Shown: positions 1-13,338, counted from the first letter of the stretch. The stretch: DNA of 64,000 nucleotides from Budorcas taxicolor (GCF_023091745.1 NC_068910.1:47603272-47667271), one strand, 5' to 3'. Notes: a model not told the origin generated them from the letters alone. Translations and numbers: made by a program.

Positions 1-569
1 AAAGTGTGATTTTCGCAAAACTCACTCATGTGCCCACTGGCCCGTTTTCTACTTCATACAGAAATGCTTTGTTTCTATAATCAGAAAGAAACCAGAAAGC
101 CTGCGGGGAAACATAAACACACAGAACCACCATCCCAAATAAAAGGCATCAGAGTTTCTGAGTCTAAAGAAAAAACAAAACAAAACCATCCTGTCAGCCG
201 AGAGTCTTCTCTGGCACAGCAGGTCAACACACAAATGAATGTACAAATGAAGAGAGACATCAAAGTTCTAAATAATTAAGCATCAGCTACAAAACAAACA
301 CAAGCATTTCTATTCTGCCTGTAGAAAATCATCTAATAGCAAAACAAGGGGAAAGTCTCTTGCTTTAGGAAAAGCTAAACCATAAAAACCATTTGAATTT
401 ACTAAATAGATATGAATGTTTAAAGAGAACTTTATTTAATTGATGAACCAGATACACCAGCCTAGAATAAGGCACGGACAGACCTCACCCTGAGTTCTCA
501 CGAGTCTTTACCATGCTCCCCGGGGCTGTCCACGGGGCTTCCCATCTGCTAGTTCATTTAACCTCCCCA
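1..569. other. Unassigned sequence
   Basis: AT-rich, no recognisable repeat or coding signal. Presumed intron 2. Confidence 0.5.
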
Positions 570-580
570 CATTCCAGGCA

Positions 581-844
581 ATGGGACCCCATTCCAGTAC
601 TCTTGCCTGGAAAATCCCATGGACGGAGGAGCCTGGTAGGCTGCAGTCCATGGGGTTGCTAAGAGTCGGACACGACTGAGCGACTTCACTTTCACTCTTC
701 ACTGTCATGCACTGGAGAAGGAAATGGCAACCCACTCCAGTGTTCTTGCCTGGAGAATCCCAGGGATGGGGGAGCCTGATGGGCTGCCATCTATGGGGTC
801 GCACAGAGTCAGACACGACTGAAGCGACTTAGCAGCAGCAGCAG
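581..844 (+). mobile_element. Bov-A2 SINE with 11-bp target duplication
   Basis: This is a complete two-unit Bov-A2: both halves carry the CCACTCCAGT...CTTGCCTGG core and a GGACACGACTGA-type end, finishing in a CAG repeat. CATTCCAGGCA is duplicated exactly at 570-580 and 845-855. Open frames on either strand here are SINE-derived. Confidence 0.92.
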
Positions 845-857
845 CATTCCAGGCAGA

Positions 858-948
858 TACGGGCTTCCCTTGTGGCTCAGCTGGTAAAGAATCCACCTGC
901 CAACTCAGAAGACTTGGGTTCGATCCTTGGGTCAGGAAGAGGAAGAAG
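858..948 (+). mobile_element. Bov-tA head (tRNA-derived part), truncated
   Basis: GGCTTCCCTTGTGGCTCAGCTGGTAAAG followed by a GGGTTCGATCC B box is the tRNA-like head of a Bov-tA SINE. The body is missing. It abuts the target duplication of the preceding Bov-A2. Confidence 0.75.
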
Positions 949-949
949 A

Positions 950-1842
950 GAAAGCCCAGGACCTGCAGAGACGGGACTCAGAGATGTAGCGCAGGGAGGC
1001 AGACAGCCCACAGCCATGGGAGGGCATCTGGCAGGAGTGCCCAGGTAGGCTCCAGCTCTGGGGAGGAGGGCAGTGGGGCAGGGGAACATGCAGGTAGGCT
1101 CTGGGAGGCAACACAAAGCCAAGTCCCTCCAACTAGGCCACCTTGGGGAGTAAGGAAGCCCAGGCTCCGGGCATGTGCATACCTGACATGGAATGGGGCA
1201 AAATCACAGCCCAGGCTGTGCAGGGAATGGACCCTGGTGGCTGTGAGGTGCTTAGCCAGGAAGATGGAAAAGGTAAGCTGAGCAGGGCAAGGAGGGAGCT
1301 GACCATGGATAACTGTTACAGATATGGGGGCTGACCACATACATAGGAACTTTGGGGGCAACCTGGCAGAGGCCAGCGATACATCATTCTAGTATTAACT
1401 CCAGAGGTGGCTGGAATCACAGATCCCGCCAACCTCCTAAGATCACCACACCTGGAAACCCAGGATCTGGATAGATATATAGGAACCAGGTACTCTGAGT
1501 AGCCTCAGGCCTAGGGGATAAGAATTAGTCAGAGGAGGCTTGGGTCCTAGGTCCACACGCATGCATAGCTGATGCACGATAGGAGCCCATGAGTCAGGCC
1601 AGCAGGGGGTGAGCTGCAGAGGACTAGGACTTCCTCTGGGGCCCAGCTCCTCCAGGAATTTAAGGCATCAGTCAGATATCCAGCAAAGGAATCTCAAGGC
1701 TGGAGCATAAAACTCCAATCTCAAAGAAGGCACTCATTAAGAGTTATTCTGAGAGAGAGAGAGTGGTTCACAAATTTCCTTCACAATGATATCAGCTTAG
1801 AAACTGGTCAGGAGATGGGCCTACTTTCTTTTTTCCCTCTAT
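950..1842. other. Unassigned moderately GC-rich sequence
   Basis: Only short chance frames; I recognise neither repeat nor exon. Confidence 0.4.
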
Positions 1843-2590
1843 CTTTACTGACATTTATTTTTTGGAAGTATAGTTGATTTACAATGTTGTGTTAATTTCT
1901 GCTGAACAGTAAAGTGATTCGAACACACACACACACAGAGGCATATACATATATACTCTTTTTTAATATTCGTTTCCACTATAGTTTATCACAGGATATT
2001 GAATATGGTTCCCTGTGCTATACAGGAGGACCTTGCTGTTTATCCATTCTATATATAATAGTTTGCATCTGCTAACCCCAACCTCCCAATCCCTTGACAA
2101 CCACAAATCTGCTCTCTCTATCCAGGAGTGTTTCTGTTCTGTGGATAAGCTCATTTGTGTCATATTTTAGATTCCACATGTAAGCAGTATCATATGATAC
2201 CTGTGTTTTCCTGTGTCTTACCTCGCTTAATATGATGATCTCTACGTCCATCCATATTGCTGCAAATGGCATTATTTCATTCTTTTTTACGGCTGAGTAG
2301 TATTCCGTTGTAGACTCGTATCACATCTCCTTTATCTGTTCATATGCTGATGGACATTTAGGTGGCTTCCGTGTCTTGGCTATTGTGAATAGTGCTGCCA
2401 TGAATATGGGGGGGGGGTGCATGTATCTCTTTGAATTACAGTTTCGTCTGGGTATATGCCCAGGAGTGGGGTTGCTGGATCATACGGTAATTCTACTTTC
2501 AGTTTTCTGAGGAACCTCCATACTGTTTTCCATAGTAGCTGCACCAATTTAACATTGCTACCAACAGTACAGGAGGATTTGTATATAGTA
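1843..2590 (-). mobile_element. Ruminant L1 3' end, 5'-truncated
   Basis: The plus strand reads the familiar antisense of the ruminant L1 3' region: the TATAGTTGATTTACAATGTTG motif, then TTCCATTATGG-like, then GTTGCTGGATCATA, with an internal CA run. It is in the sense of MYRIP. Confidence 0.8.
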
Positions 2591-3739
2591 TATTTTCTTC
2601 AGGGGCTGAGTAAGGAGATGAAGGCAAGGGACAAGGCCCCCAAGGCAGGGGCCTGTTTTCAGGAACTGTAGAAGGTCAGGGGGACAAGGATGCTGTCATT
2701 CCAAGAGCACAGGGTGAAGGTGAAACTCTGATTCCCATACAGCCCATTTGTGTTCACCAGCTCTGCATTTCAGGCCATTTCTGGCTAACTGTGGCTGTGC
2801 CTGAATTACTGCGGCTGAAGGAAGCTGCCTTCACAATAGCTGCGGAAACATTCCTTCTTACTCTCTTCCAAGTCCTGAATTCTGTGCACACCAAATGCCA
2901 GACAAATGCTTTATGGAGCCAGAGATCTGAGGAATGAAAGTCCAGCCAAGAATTCACACCACAAAAGCTTTATCAGAGCCCAGCAGCGTTGAGCCTCTAA
3001 CATTGGGAGTGGAAAAGTAAATAATATCAGGAACTTTGAGCTACAAAAGCAATCTAGAATATTGTTATTAAAGAACACGGGATTATAGGGAGGAAGTATC
3101 CAGAACTGACAGATTAGTAACTGTACATCTTGAAGGGTGACAAATTAAAAAGAGCATCAGTATGATTCTTTTTCTATGTTATAAGCACATCTGCAGCATC
3201 TAGCGAATTTAAGATCCTTTAACTCTCTTGGCCATTCTTAAAAGCAGGCCCCCACAGGCAAATATGTGATAACTTATGGTTTTATGGTGCCAGAGACATT
3301 ATATGAATCATGAATATGAGGCCATCCTAAGGCCACTTCATTATTTCAAAAGTCTTGACATAGACTTACTTCGTCAACCATTAATTCCAAAGAAATATCA
3401 AAGGATTTATTCTCTCCTGAGATGTGCAAACTCTCCGTGGTGAATATGGCATGATCATAATGTGCTGTCCTTTCAAACTGTACAATAAAGCCAATACCAG
3501 GCAATCATTCTGAGATCACCTTCACATGGCAGATATGACAGTTCTCCACAGCAAAGGCCAATGCACAATGAGGTAGTGAAGACTTCCACTGGACCTTTCA
3601 GATACCTATAAGCCTCATAAAGAAAAGGACTAGCCTTAAACAAAATTGGGGAAGAAAGCTTACTTTCTACTCCTGTAAATTCCAAATTGCTTAACACAGC
3701 ATTCCAAACTGGTGTTGGCCAATAAAAATATAATGTGAG

Positions 3740-3740
<1 letters not shown>
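2591..3740. other. Unassigned sequence
   Basis: Ordinary intronic composition; nothing recognised. Confidence 0.4.
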
Positions 3741-3774
<34 letters not shown>

Positions 3775-3787
3775 ATATATATATATG
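3741..3787. repeat. (TC)n(TA)n compound microsatellite
   Basis: A short CT run passes directly into about 30 bp of AT dinucleotides. Likely length-polymorphic. Confidence 0.9.
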
Positions 3788-3849
3788 GTCTTCTAGTAGT
3801 CATAGTTTTAAAAGTAGAAAAGAAACAGGTGAACTTAATTTTATTATAC

Positions 3850-4750
3850 ATCTGACTTGGGCTCCAAAATCACTGCAGATGGTGACTGCAGCCATGAAAT
3901 TAAAAGGCGCTTGCTCCTTGGAAGGAAAGCTATGATAAACCTAGATAACATATTCAGACAAGGCAATGGTACCCCACTCCAGTACTCTTGCCTGGAAAAT
4001 CCCATGGATGGAGGAGCCTGGTGGGCTGCAGTCCATGAGGTTGCTAAGAGTCAGACACGACTGAGCAACTTCACTTTCACTTTTCACTTTCATGCATTGG
4101 AGAAGGAAATGGCAACCCACTCCAGTGTTCTTGCCTGGAGAATCCCAGGGACAGAGGAGCCTGGTGGGCTGCCGTCTATGGGGTTGCATAGAGTTGGACA
4201 CGACTGAAACGACTTAGCAGCAGCAGACAACATATTAAAGAGGAGAGACAAAAACTTTAAAGTTTGGGGAAAAAAATAAAAGGCAGCGACATCACTTTGC
4301 TAACAAAGGTCCATATAATCAAAGCTGTGGTTTTTCCAGTAGTCATGTACTGATGCAAGAGCTAGACCACAAAGTAGGCTGAGCGCTGAAGAACCGATGC
4401 TTTCGAACTGTGGTGCTGGAGAAAACTCTCGAGAGTCCCTTGGACAGCCAGGAGATCAAACCAGACAATCCTAAAGGAAATCCATCCTGAATATTCATTG
4501 GAAGGACTGATGCTGAAGCTCCAATACTTTGGCTACCTGATGCAAAGAGCTGACTCATTGGAAAAGACCCTGATGCTAGGAAAGATCGAAAGCAAAAGGA
4601 GAAGAGAGTGGCAGAGAACGACATGGTTGGATAACATCACTGATTCAATGGACCTGAATTTGAGCACACTGCAATAGACAGGGAAGCCTGGCATACTGCA
4701 GGCCATGGGGTTGCAGAGTCGGACATGACTTAATGACTGAATAACAACAA
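3850..4750 (+). mobile_element. BovB LINE 3' fragment, split by a SINE
   Basis: BovB ORF2 C-terminal sequence (GSKITADGDCSHEIKRR-type, then the region equivalent to DSLEKTLMLG) runs on plus, broken by stops and ending near GGACATGACTTAATGACTGA. A Bov-A2 interrupts it at 3955-4224. Confidence 0.88.
3955..4224 (+). mobile_element. Bov-A2 SINE nested in BovB
   Basis: A full two-unit Bov-A2 flanked by AGATAACATATT (3943-3954) and AGACAACATATT (4225-4236), an 11/12 duplication of the BovB target. It is therefore younger than the BovB. Confidence 0.9.
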
Positions 4751-5419
4751 AACATTTTACTTAAAATGTAATTTTAGATTCATTTCAATGTGTTTTCAAT
4801 ATAAAATTATTAATGAGACAGTTTACATTCTTTTTCACACTAGAGCTTTGAAATCCAGAGGGTATTTCACATCTAGACTACACTTGACATTTGGATAAGC
4901 CAAAACATTAAGTGGCTAATAACTAGTGTAATGCCCCAGCTACACTTCCCCATATCCTGACTTAAACCCTACTAGATTCCCATCCCTGGGAATGTTACCC
5001 CAGGTTCTAGGAAGTACAGGTACCAGATTTTCTAAGGCAGCCCTAATTCCACCCCTTCGGTCCCCGTAGCGCCTGGGTCACCTTCTTTTCAGTACCAAGG
5101 CAGTGTGCTGTCCTAGTTCTGGGGAGGCACTATCTAGGTTTGATTCTACCTTTCACTGTGTACAACCTGGGCCAGTTTTTAATTTCTTTTTAGACACTCA
5201 TTTTGGAAATGGGTAGACATAGTGCTTCTCCCAGAGTTTGCTGGGAATGAGAAGAGCTCATATTCCTGGAACACCGCATGCTGTTCCACATGATTAGCTG
5301 TGGTGCAGAAAGAACTGTTGGCAAAGCAGTCACTTCGCCCACTGTCCCCACCACAGCTCCTGATTGGGTTGAGGAAATATGTCCTTTTTTCCATCCTGAT
5401 GGCATCCCTGGCAAAGGGA

Positions 5420-5605
5420 ATAGGCTCAGATGGCAAAGAATCTGCTGCAATGTGGGAGACCTGGGTCAGGAAGATCCCCTGGAGGAGGGCCTGGCAACCC
5501 ACGCCAGTACTCTTGCCTGGAGAACCCCATGGACAGAGGAGCCTGGCGGGCTGCAGTCCGTGGGGTCGCAGAGAGTCAGACATGACTGAGTGAATAACAC
5601 ACAGG
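5420..5605 (+). mobile_element. Bov-tA SINE
   Basis: A tRNA-like head (GGCTCAGATGGCAAAGAATCTGC) is followed by the Bov-A body ending AGTCAGACATGACTGAGTGA. The B-box region is partly degraded. Confidence 0.85.
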
Positions 5606-5639
5606 ATGCTCCCTGCTGCCCAGACCTTTGTCTCAATCC

Positions 5640-5940
5640 ACTTTAAAAATCCTGTCTGTCTTCCAGGATCAAATCAAACGCACCTCTCCTTCAGGACGCC
5701 CTTCCTTTCTCCTACCCCCACCTCCAAGATGAAAGTATTCCCATGGGTCTGTTTTCCTCACTCTGCATAGCATCCTAATTATTCATATCAGACTTAGTTC
5801 ACCTTCTGGACTTTTCCTCAGGGGTTAAGGCACTTACTAATTTTGTGAACCTTTCCCTCCCTCCCCTCCCCTTTCATCCCCCTCACATTTCCCCAGGAGG
5901 CTTCTGACATTCAGTATATGATTTTGAAGCAAATGAATGG
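5640..5940 (+). mobile_element. L2-like ancient LINE fragment
   Basis: The text resembles the L2 3' region (CTCCTTCAGGACGCCCTTCC followed by a T/C-rich stretch). It is diverged and recognised by pattern only. Confidence 0.5.
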
Positions 5941-7634
5941 ATATCCAATAGCTTTGATTTAATATATGTGACCTTTTCATTATTAAAAGTATCAGTGCTA
6001 AGTAAAAAGGCGATTTAAAATATCCGCGCAGTCCCTTATAGCTTTGAGATTGATACTCTTTACTCTACTCACGTCCCACTCCTGAGGTCCCCACACCTGC
6101 CCTCCACAAGCCTCCAGGACCGCTCCCGGTGTCTCTGAGGTGCTGGGCCTTCCCCGTCAAAAGGTGACTCAAACGGAGCTGCGTCTGACCTTCCACTCCA
6201 CCACAGAGTGCTTTCGGCTCTGTCATTTCGGAGCCCCGCCAGGTGACTGGCCAGTCAACCTGATCCGGCAGTGCAGAGGAAGGAATCCTGCCTTGCAGCA
6301 GCCCCTCTCTGAGACAGCAGATGCATCACCTGGACAGGTGACTGCCACAGCATTCCTGCAGCATCTCAGGGGCTACACGGGGCAGTGAGGAAGTGCAGGA
6401 CAGATGCACTCTGGGAATGCAGAGTTATTTCATAAACCACGGGGCCTGTGTATTCCAACTGAGCGAAGACGAGGCAGTCTGACCTCCAGCTTCAAAGAAG
6501 GACATGACCAGGAGTGTTTGTTAATTCATTCCATAAGTTTAAATGTCCAGACTAGGGACCCTGAGAGCGAAGGGGGTTTACTTTTTGAAAATGAAACTTC
6601 TTGAAAAATTAAATTCATGTGATAAAATTTTAATTTGTTTAAAATGAATTTTGAATGAAGAAAGATCACTAACTCATTTCATTAAAAGCTCTGTGTTCTT
6701 TCTACTTAATAAAATCATAATTGAACCTTAAAGGGGTTTCTGTATAACAGACTAGAAACACAAAGCTTTTCTAATTGAGGGAGATGCTCTGCTTTCCTGC
6801 AGTGGGCCTTCCACACACCCTGGCAGCTTTTAGTTGCTTTCTCACAACACTTAGATCTGACTCTTGGGGGATGGATGATTGCCCTCACACCCTGTCACTG
6901 AGGTGCAGAGAGGGTGCAGGCTGTGTCAGCAAGTGAGTGACAGAAACAGGTCTCCAAGTGCATCAATCCTCTTCTTAACACAGGCCAAAGGAGGAGTTTA
7001 CATACCGTAGCTGCTGGGCTGCAGGCACTGAGCCTCTCAGAGAAAGACTGGACGGGAAGTGCCCTGCCACTCACGCTCCATCCTCCCCTCCCTTCCTTCC
7101 CCCGGCCTGGCCTTGCCTGAGCCCGGCAGTCCTTGGCAGGCAGAAGCACACCCTCAGTTCAGCAAACCCTGACAATTAACGGCCAGTCGCATTACGGGAA
7201 ACCATTTCATCAAATCTAACCCCTGCTTCCCCACAGACCAAGTCCATTAGAGCAGCAGCAGATCCTTGGAAGTTATCCAGATGCTAACTAGCTTCTGGCC
7301 AGCACATTTTAAGTGAGAAATTTTAAACGCTGTGGCTATCTCATAAACATCTCAGTCTGAACACCAGAGTGCCATGCAATTAACACTCATTTTTAAAGCC
7401 ACTTTGTAAACGTGCCTGACAATATAAAATCACAGAATATAAATTATGCTCCTACTGTAAGTCAGGAGATTCCACAGGTGTCTTATACTAATGAGATGGC
7501 AGAAGACCAGGAGCTGAGGGTCCAGGCCAGGATCTACCCACTAACAGCGTGTTCACCTCACAGGCCTCCTTCTACAGCTGTAAAGTCTCAAGGGTCGGGG
7601 CATAAAGTCAAGGTCCCTCCCAGAAACTGTATTC

Positions 7635-8005
7635 GTCAAAGTCATACTAGGCTATGCTGCTGTAACAAATAAACCCCAAGGCCTCAGTGACTTATCTCAC
7701 CAAAAGTTTCTTTCCAGCACAAAGTTCCCTGCTGGTCATCAGGAACTCCCCTCCATCCAGTGTTTTGGAGGTCAGGTTCCCTCCAGCTAACAATGAGGTA
7801 AACAGTGGTAGGAGGACCTTTAAGGTCCACGTCTGTGTGACCCCAGAGCATGCTCTGGGTACACGCTGCACACAGGGAGTGCCCTTTATGTCTGCACCTC
7901 CCCAGGCTCCTCTGTGGCCCTGACCAGCAAGGAAGTTGCTGTGGCCAGTGAGTTCCAGATGACAGACTTAACACATGGTGGTCTTTCCGCCTTCCCAAGA
8001 CTTAT
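7635..8005 (+). repeat. Ancient mammalian interspersed repeat, family not assigned
   Basis: GCTGCTGTAACAAATAAACCCCAAGGCCTCAGTGACTT is the start of a well-known old mammalian repeat, written here across several diverged segments. I cannot name the family with certainty. Confidence 0.45.
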
Positions 8006-9234
8006 TTAAAATGACAGCAAGGAAATACAAATGTAATTGATTCATAAAAGTAAACAGAAAAGGAGGACACCAATCAGCCACCTACAGATTTCAGTGAAGT
8101 TCTGAAAGAGGAAGCAGCGAACACCATTTTCAATCATAATGACTATTGATTTTCAACAGTAATGTCAACCTCTGAATAAAACAAGAAAGGCTCAAATTGA
8201 TGTTTGCAGAACAGCACCTGAATGGCCTCAACCTTGAATACATAAGAATAAAGGTACTGCGTGGACAGATGTGAGATGAAGAAAGTGGAAGGGGTGGTTG
8301 ACAGAGGTAGGAACATCATATGAATACTCGTGCTGCCAGACCAAGGAAGGAGGGTGAACACGCATGGAACAAGACAGGGTTTCTGTGTACTATTTGTGTG
8401 AAAGATGACCAATAGAAAACCAAACCACAGATAACAAGCAAGAAACCAAAGGTAAAGTACTCTAAGTAAGTAAGCAAAGTCCCCACTATTCAGAGCAGAG
8501 AAATGAAAGACTACCTAAAATTGATACATCAAAAAATAGCAACATACCCACATGTTTTAACTTTACAGATTTAAATTTAAGGCTTTACAGGATTAAGGAC
8601 AAAACTGATTAAACATGGAGCAGAGGACTGCCGCTTTTCATCTCAAAGTGTTCTTTCCCATTTTGGTTTTTACTATTTGCATGAAATCATCTGACGAAAG
8701 ACAAGGAATAAAATGAATCAAGTATAGTGTGTGTTTTCGACACATTTACCTGATTCATCTAGACCCCAAGCACCTGGAGGAAGGAGCAGGGTCGACCTGT
8801 CTTTCGTTCCCTGCTGTGCTCTATCCATAGCTTTAATACTATGGTGTGTCCTGGAAAAGGAAATCAACACGGTATTGAAGTTGTACATAAGTGCCCCGTC
8901 CTCTGTCTGCTGCTGCACGTCCACAGTTCTCAGGCCTGCCCAGTCCTCTGTCTTCCCCCAAATTGTCCTACTATACATATAGTCTTTAATGGGTTTAAAC
9001 GTTCGATACACCACATCCCCAGTGCTTCAAGCATATGGTTTCAGTGATACGGGGCCCACAGAGTCACGTTATATAGGAAGACCCCTGACTGTGTATATAC
9101 GCAGGAGCTGATACACCCTATGGTGGTGTGACTCTGCTCATTAGAGGGTGTGGTGGAGAGTGGGAGACAGGAGTCTCCTATCTGCACCGAAGAACAGTTT
9201 TGAAAAGGCTTGATCCAATCTATATAATTCAGAG

Positions 9235-9400
9235 AATGTGGGAAACAGACTCCTGGCTCTATCCCAGTTAACTGTGTGATTCTGAGGAAGCTCTGTAACC
9301 TCTCTGTGCTTTGGTGCCTTCATGTACGTGGGGACCCTCCTTACGGGAACTTCTATGAGGAATCAATAATAACGAAACAATGATGGATAATAATAAAGGA
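9235..9400 (+). mobile_element. MIR SINE remnant
   Basis: ACTGTGTGATTCTGAGGAAG followed by CTGTAACCTCTCTGTGC matches the MIR core, with a degraded continuation. Confidence 0.65.
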
Positions 9401-10649
9401 AACTGCAGTGCACCCAGACTGCTCCATTCCTTCTAGTTATCTTTCCATGAGCGTATTTCAGTGACCTAATGGTGTTGAACTCTTCAGCCCCTGCCTGCTC
9501 TGTCTCACCATCATGTGTTCTGAGGGCATTTAATTCACACTTTCACCACCTATATATTCACCACACTTTATGTCAGCACTGAAGAACAGATCATTAGAAA
9601 CACTGTGTGACCTCTACCCCTGAGACCTACCCTCACAAAAACCTAACCAGAGAAACTGGGTAAGTAAAGAACAGCTGTCCACGAGAAAAGAAACACAATT
9701 CAATTTGACACCTTAGAAGAAAAATATTCTATTCTGAATCCTATGCTCATTGCCGCAAAAATTAAAGATTTCAAAAACACCTTCTGTATCGTAGCTTCCA
9801 AGACTCTTCCACGTCTCCTAAACCCAGGCAATGCAGAGAGGCAAGGAAAGGACTGCCCACTGCAGTGCTTCTGAGTCTCGATTTCCCACGTGTGGTTCAA
9901 ACTCAGGATGCTGCTTGGACTTTGTTCTACCACTGCACTCTCCCCGGCTCCCTCCCTTCCAGCTTCTCTGGAAACACAAAGGCGCATTCCAGAATCAGAA
10001 GCTGACGTCTGTTGTTGCCTCCCCCTGCTTGATGTCACCCCAGAGAGCAGTCCAGCTCCCTCCCTCACCCCCTTCAAGACCGCAGAGGTCTTCCCTGAGC
10101 AGCCCATGCACGAGAGAGGCCCCTGCCCAGCCCCGGCCAGTCTCTGCCCCCGTTTCTCCGCTTCATTCTTTTTCGTGGCTCTCATCACCTAATACATACA
10201 AGTATATTTTTATTTATTTACATCTTCTCTCTCTGCCCTCCCTCTAGGGCAGCACTAGCCAATTGAAATATAATGTGAGACATGTTTAATTTTAATTTTT
10301 CTAGTACCCAAACTAAAAAAGAAGTAAACATAAGCAGGGAAAATTAATTTTAATGTTTCTTCTTTAACCTCATGTATCCAAAATTTGGTGTTTCAAAATG
10401 TAGTCAATATGAAAATTATTAATGAGATAGCTTACATTTTTTTGGTACTAAAATTTGGAGATCCGGTGTGTATGTTACAGTTATAGTGCATGTCAATTCA
10501 GACTCACCCCATTATAAGTACACAAAGCCATATGTGGTTGATGGCTATAGTATGGGTAGTGTAGCTCTGAAATATAAACTCCATGGGGTGAAGGCTTATT
10601 TGGGTCACTATTAATGTACCCAACAGCTAGAACAGTGCCTGGCACATGG

Positions 10650-12110
10650 GATTTTTTAGGTATAGTTGATTTATAATGTTGCATTAATTTCTGCTACATA
10701 GCAAAGTGACTCAGTTACACACACACACACACATACATGCACACACACACATCTTCCTTTTTAAGTATTCTTTTCCATTATGGTTTATCATAGTATATTG
10801 AATATAATTCTCTGTGCCATATAGTAGGACCTTGTTTATCCATTCCACATACAAGAGTTTATACCTGCTAACCCCAACCTCCCATCCCACCCAACTCCCC
10901 TCCCCCTCAGGCAACCACAAGTCTGTTCTTGTGAAAGTTTGAGAGTCTGTTTCTGTTTTGTAGACAGGCTCATTTGTCTCATATTTTCGATTCCACATAC
11001 AAGTGATGTCATATGGTATTTGTCTTTCTGACTTCCTTCAATTAGTATGATAATTTCCAGTTGCATCCATGTGGCTGCAAATGGCATTATTTCATTTTTT
11101 TAAATATTACATTATATATATGTACCACATTGCATTTATCCACTCATCTGTCAATAGACATTCCACTTCTTTGCATATTTTGGCTATTTTGAATAGTATT
11201 GCTAGGAACACAGAGGTGCTTGTATCATTTTGGATTGAGTTTTGTCTGGATATATTCCAGGAGTGGGATTGCTGGACATACGGTAATTCTATTCTTAGTT
11301 TCCTGAGAATACTACTTTCCACAGTGGCTGGAACAACTTACATTCCCCAACAGTGCAAGAGAGTTCCCTTTCTTCCACATCCTCTCCAGCATTTGTTATC
11401 TGTAGACTTTCTAATGATGGTCATTCTGACCAGTGTGAGGTGATACACACTGTAGTTTTGATTTGCGTTTCTCTAATAATTAGCAACGTTGAGCATCTTT
11501 TCAAGTGCCTATTGGCCATTTATATTATTTCTTTGGAGAAATGTCTATTAATGCCTTCTGCTCATTTTTCAATTGAGTTGTTTTTTGTTGTTGTTGTTGA
11601 GTTGTATGAGCTATTGGTATATTTTGGAAATATACACCTGTCAGTCACATCACTGGCAAATATTTTCTTCTATTCTGTAGGTTGTCTTCATTTTGTTTAT
11701 GGTTTCCTTTGCTGTGGAAAAGCCTGTAAGTTTGGTTAGGTCCCATTTGTTTATTTGTGTTTTTATTTCTATTGCCTTGGGATACTGACCTAAGAAAACA
11801 GTGGTATGATTTATGTCAGAGAATGTTTTGCGTATGATCTCTTCTAGGAATCTTATGTACCGTATCTTATATTTAAGTCTTAAAGTCACTCTGAGTTTAT
11901 TTTGTGTATAGTGTGAGGGTATGTTCTAATTTCAGTTTACATGTGGCCACCCAACTTTCCCAACTCTACTTGCTGAAGAGACTGTCTTTTTCCCATTGTA
12001 TATTCTTGCTTCCTTTGTCGAAGACTAATTAACCAGAGGTCTGTGGGTTTATTTCTTGGCTCTCTATACTCAGAATTCCATTGATTCATAGTCTGTTTCT
12101 GTGGCACATG
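10650..12110 (-). mobile_element. Ruminant L1 3' end, about 1.46 kb
   Basis: The antisense L1 3' region begins with the TATAGTTGATTTATAATGTTG signature and passes the GGAGTGGGATTGCTGGA and TGTGAGGTGATACA landmarks into older L1 sequence. It contains a CA repeat at 10719-10752. Confidence 0.8.
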
Positions 12111-12596
12111 GGTTTTAAATCAACTGACTATTTAACATATTTCTTGTCTTCCGTCTAACAAGCACCTATTGAATATATACAATATGGGAAAAGAAAGCAT
12201 GGTAGAAATAAAGTTAACTACATGAGGGTGCTTACAAGAAATAGGGGTTACTCTTCTACAGAAACAGAAAGACTGAGAAACTCCAAGGGCAAAAGGAAAC
12301 AACCCACGTCAATTTAAAGCAGAGTGGGAAAGGGCATGATTCGAACTGAAATGGGGCACCAGTCTGGAGAAGTAGGGAGAGGATCGTAGAGAAAGTTACT
12401 GCAAAGACTGGGATGAAGAGTCATGAAAGCTGGATTGGAAAGGGGTCGGGAGAGATGCTGAGGAGGCAGAAATAACAAGGTCTGGCCCCAGCCTGCGTGA
12501 GAACCAAGTCAGGGAGGAATTATAAAGACAGGTTTTGGGCTCAATGGCCAAGGAAGCAGATAGTACCGTGACAAACCTGTGAGATCCTGAGAGATA
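12111..12596. other. Unassigned sequence
   Basis: Purine-rich, no coding or repeat signal recognised. Confidence 0.4.
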
Positions 12597-12830
12597 AGGG
12601 GTTTGTGGGGCTCTACCTGGTGGGCCAGTATTGAAGATTTCACCTTCTAATGCAGGGCATACGAGTGTGATCCCTGGTTGGGGAACTAAGATCCCACATG
12701 CCTTGCAGCCAAAAAAAAAAAGAAACCCAATACATAAAACAGAAATAATATTGTAATAAATTCAATAAAAACTTAAAAAAAAAATGATCCACATCAAAAA
12801 AAAAAAAAAAAAAAGAAACCTTAAAAAAAT
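12597..12830 (+). mobile_element. CHR-type tRNA-derived SINE with A-rich tail
   Basis: The GTGATCCCTGGTTGGGGAAC box, then AAGATCCCACATGCCTTGCAGCC and A-rich tracts ending GATCCACATCAAAAA, are characteristic of cetartiodactyl CHR SINEs. The head is degraded. Confidence 0.75.
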
Positions 12831-13291
12831 TCAAACATAAAAACAGGTTTATGGAGGACAGGAGCTCATGAGGGCTTGACATCAGGTTCTAACACACAAA
12901 CTCCAGCACATGACCGCACTTCCATCACTCTGACTTCTTCCAAATTTAGGCAGCACAGTACTTCCAAGAACATCCCACGAGAAAATATCAACTGCAGAGG
13001 AGTCAGAGGACCCCCTCTCTGGGTCTCAGTTTTCCCTTCTATAAAATGAGGGGGCAAGGGTGAGCCAGGTATTCCCATCCCAGCCTGGAGATCACTCTCC
13101 TTGAACCGGGTCTTCAGAGCTTTCTTTCTGTGCCATGGTAGCCGAGAGCTCTAACAGAAGAGTGTACAGCTATGAGTCTAATTCTCCCATTTATATAGCA
13201 CTTTGGTTATTTTTCAAGAGTACCTGGACAAGAAAATAAAAGCCAGGAGCAGGCTCAAAGCAGCTACCGTCATCACAAACTCCATCCATTC

Positions 13292-13338
13292 TACAGCTAA
13301 TGTACAGCTAACGTACAGCTAATGTACAGCTAACGTAC
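13292..13338. repeat. 11-bp tandem repeat, about 4 copies
   Basis: TACAGCTAA units are joined alternately by TG and CG, giving a 22-bp higher-order period, about 240 bp past the MYRIP coding-exon donor. Confidence 0.9.

Larger units (their letters stand above)
5941..10649. other. Mostly unassigned intronic sequence
   Basis: Apart from the old repeat at 7635 and the MIR at 9235 nothing is recognised. 6060-6390 is GC-richer than its surroundings and could be a conserved element, but I cannot test that. Confidence 0.4.

Noticed and set aside
858..948. tRNA-like A and B boxes here and in other SINEs
   Set aside because: They belong to Bov-tA/CHR SINE heads derived from tRNA; no cloverleaf of a true tRNA gene is formed.
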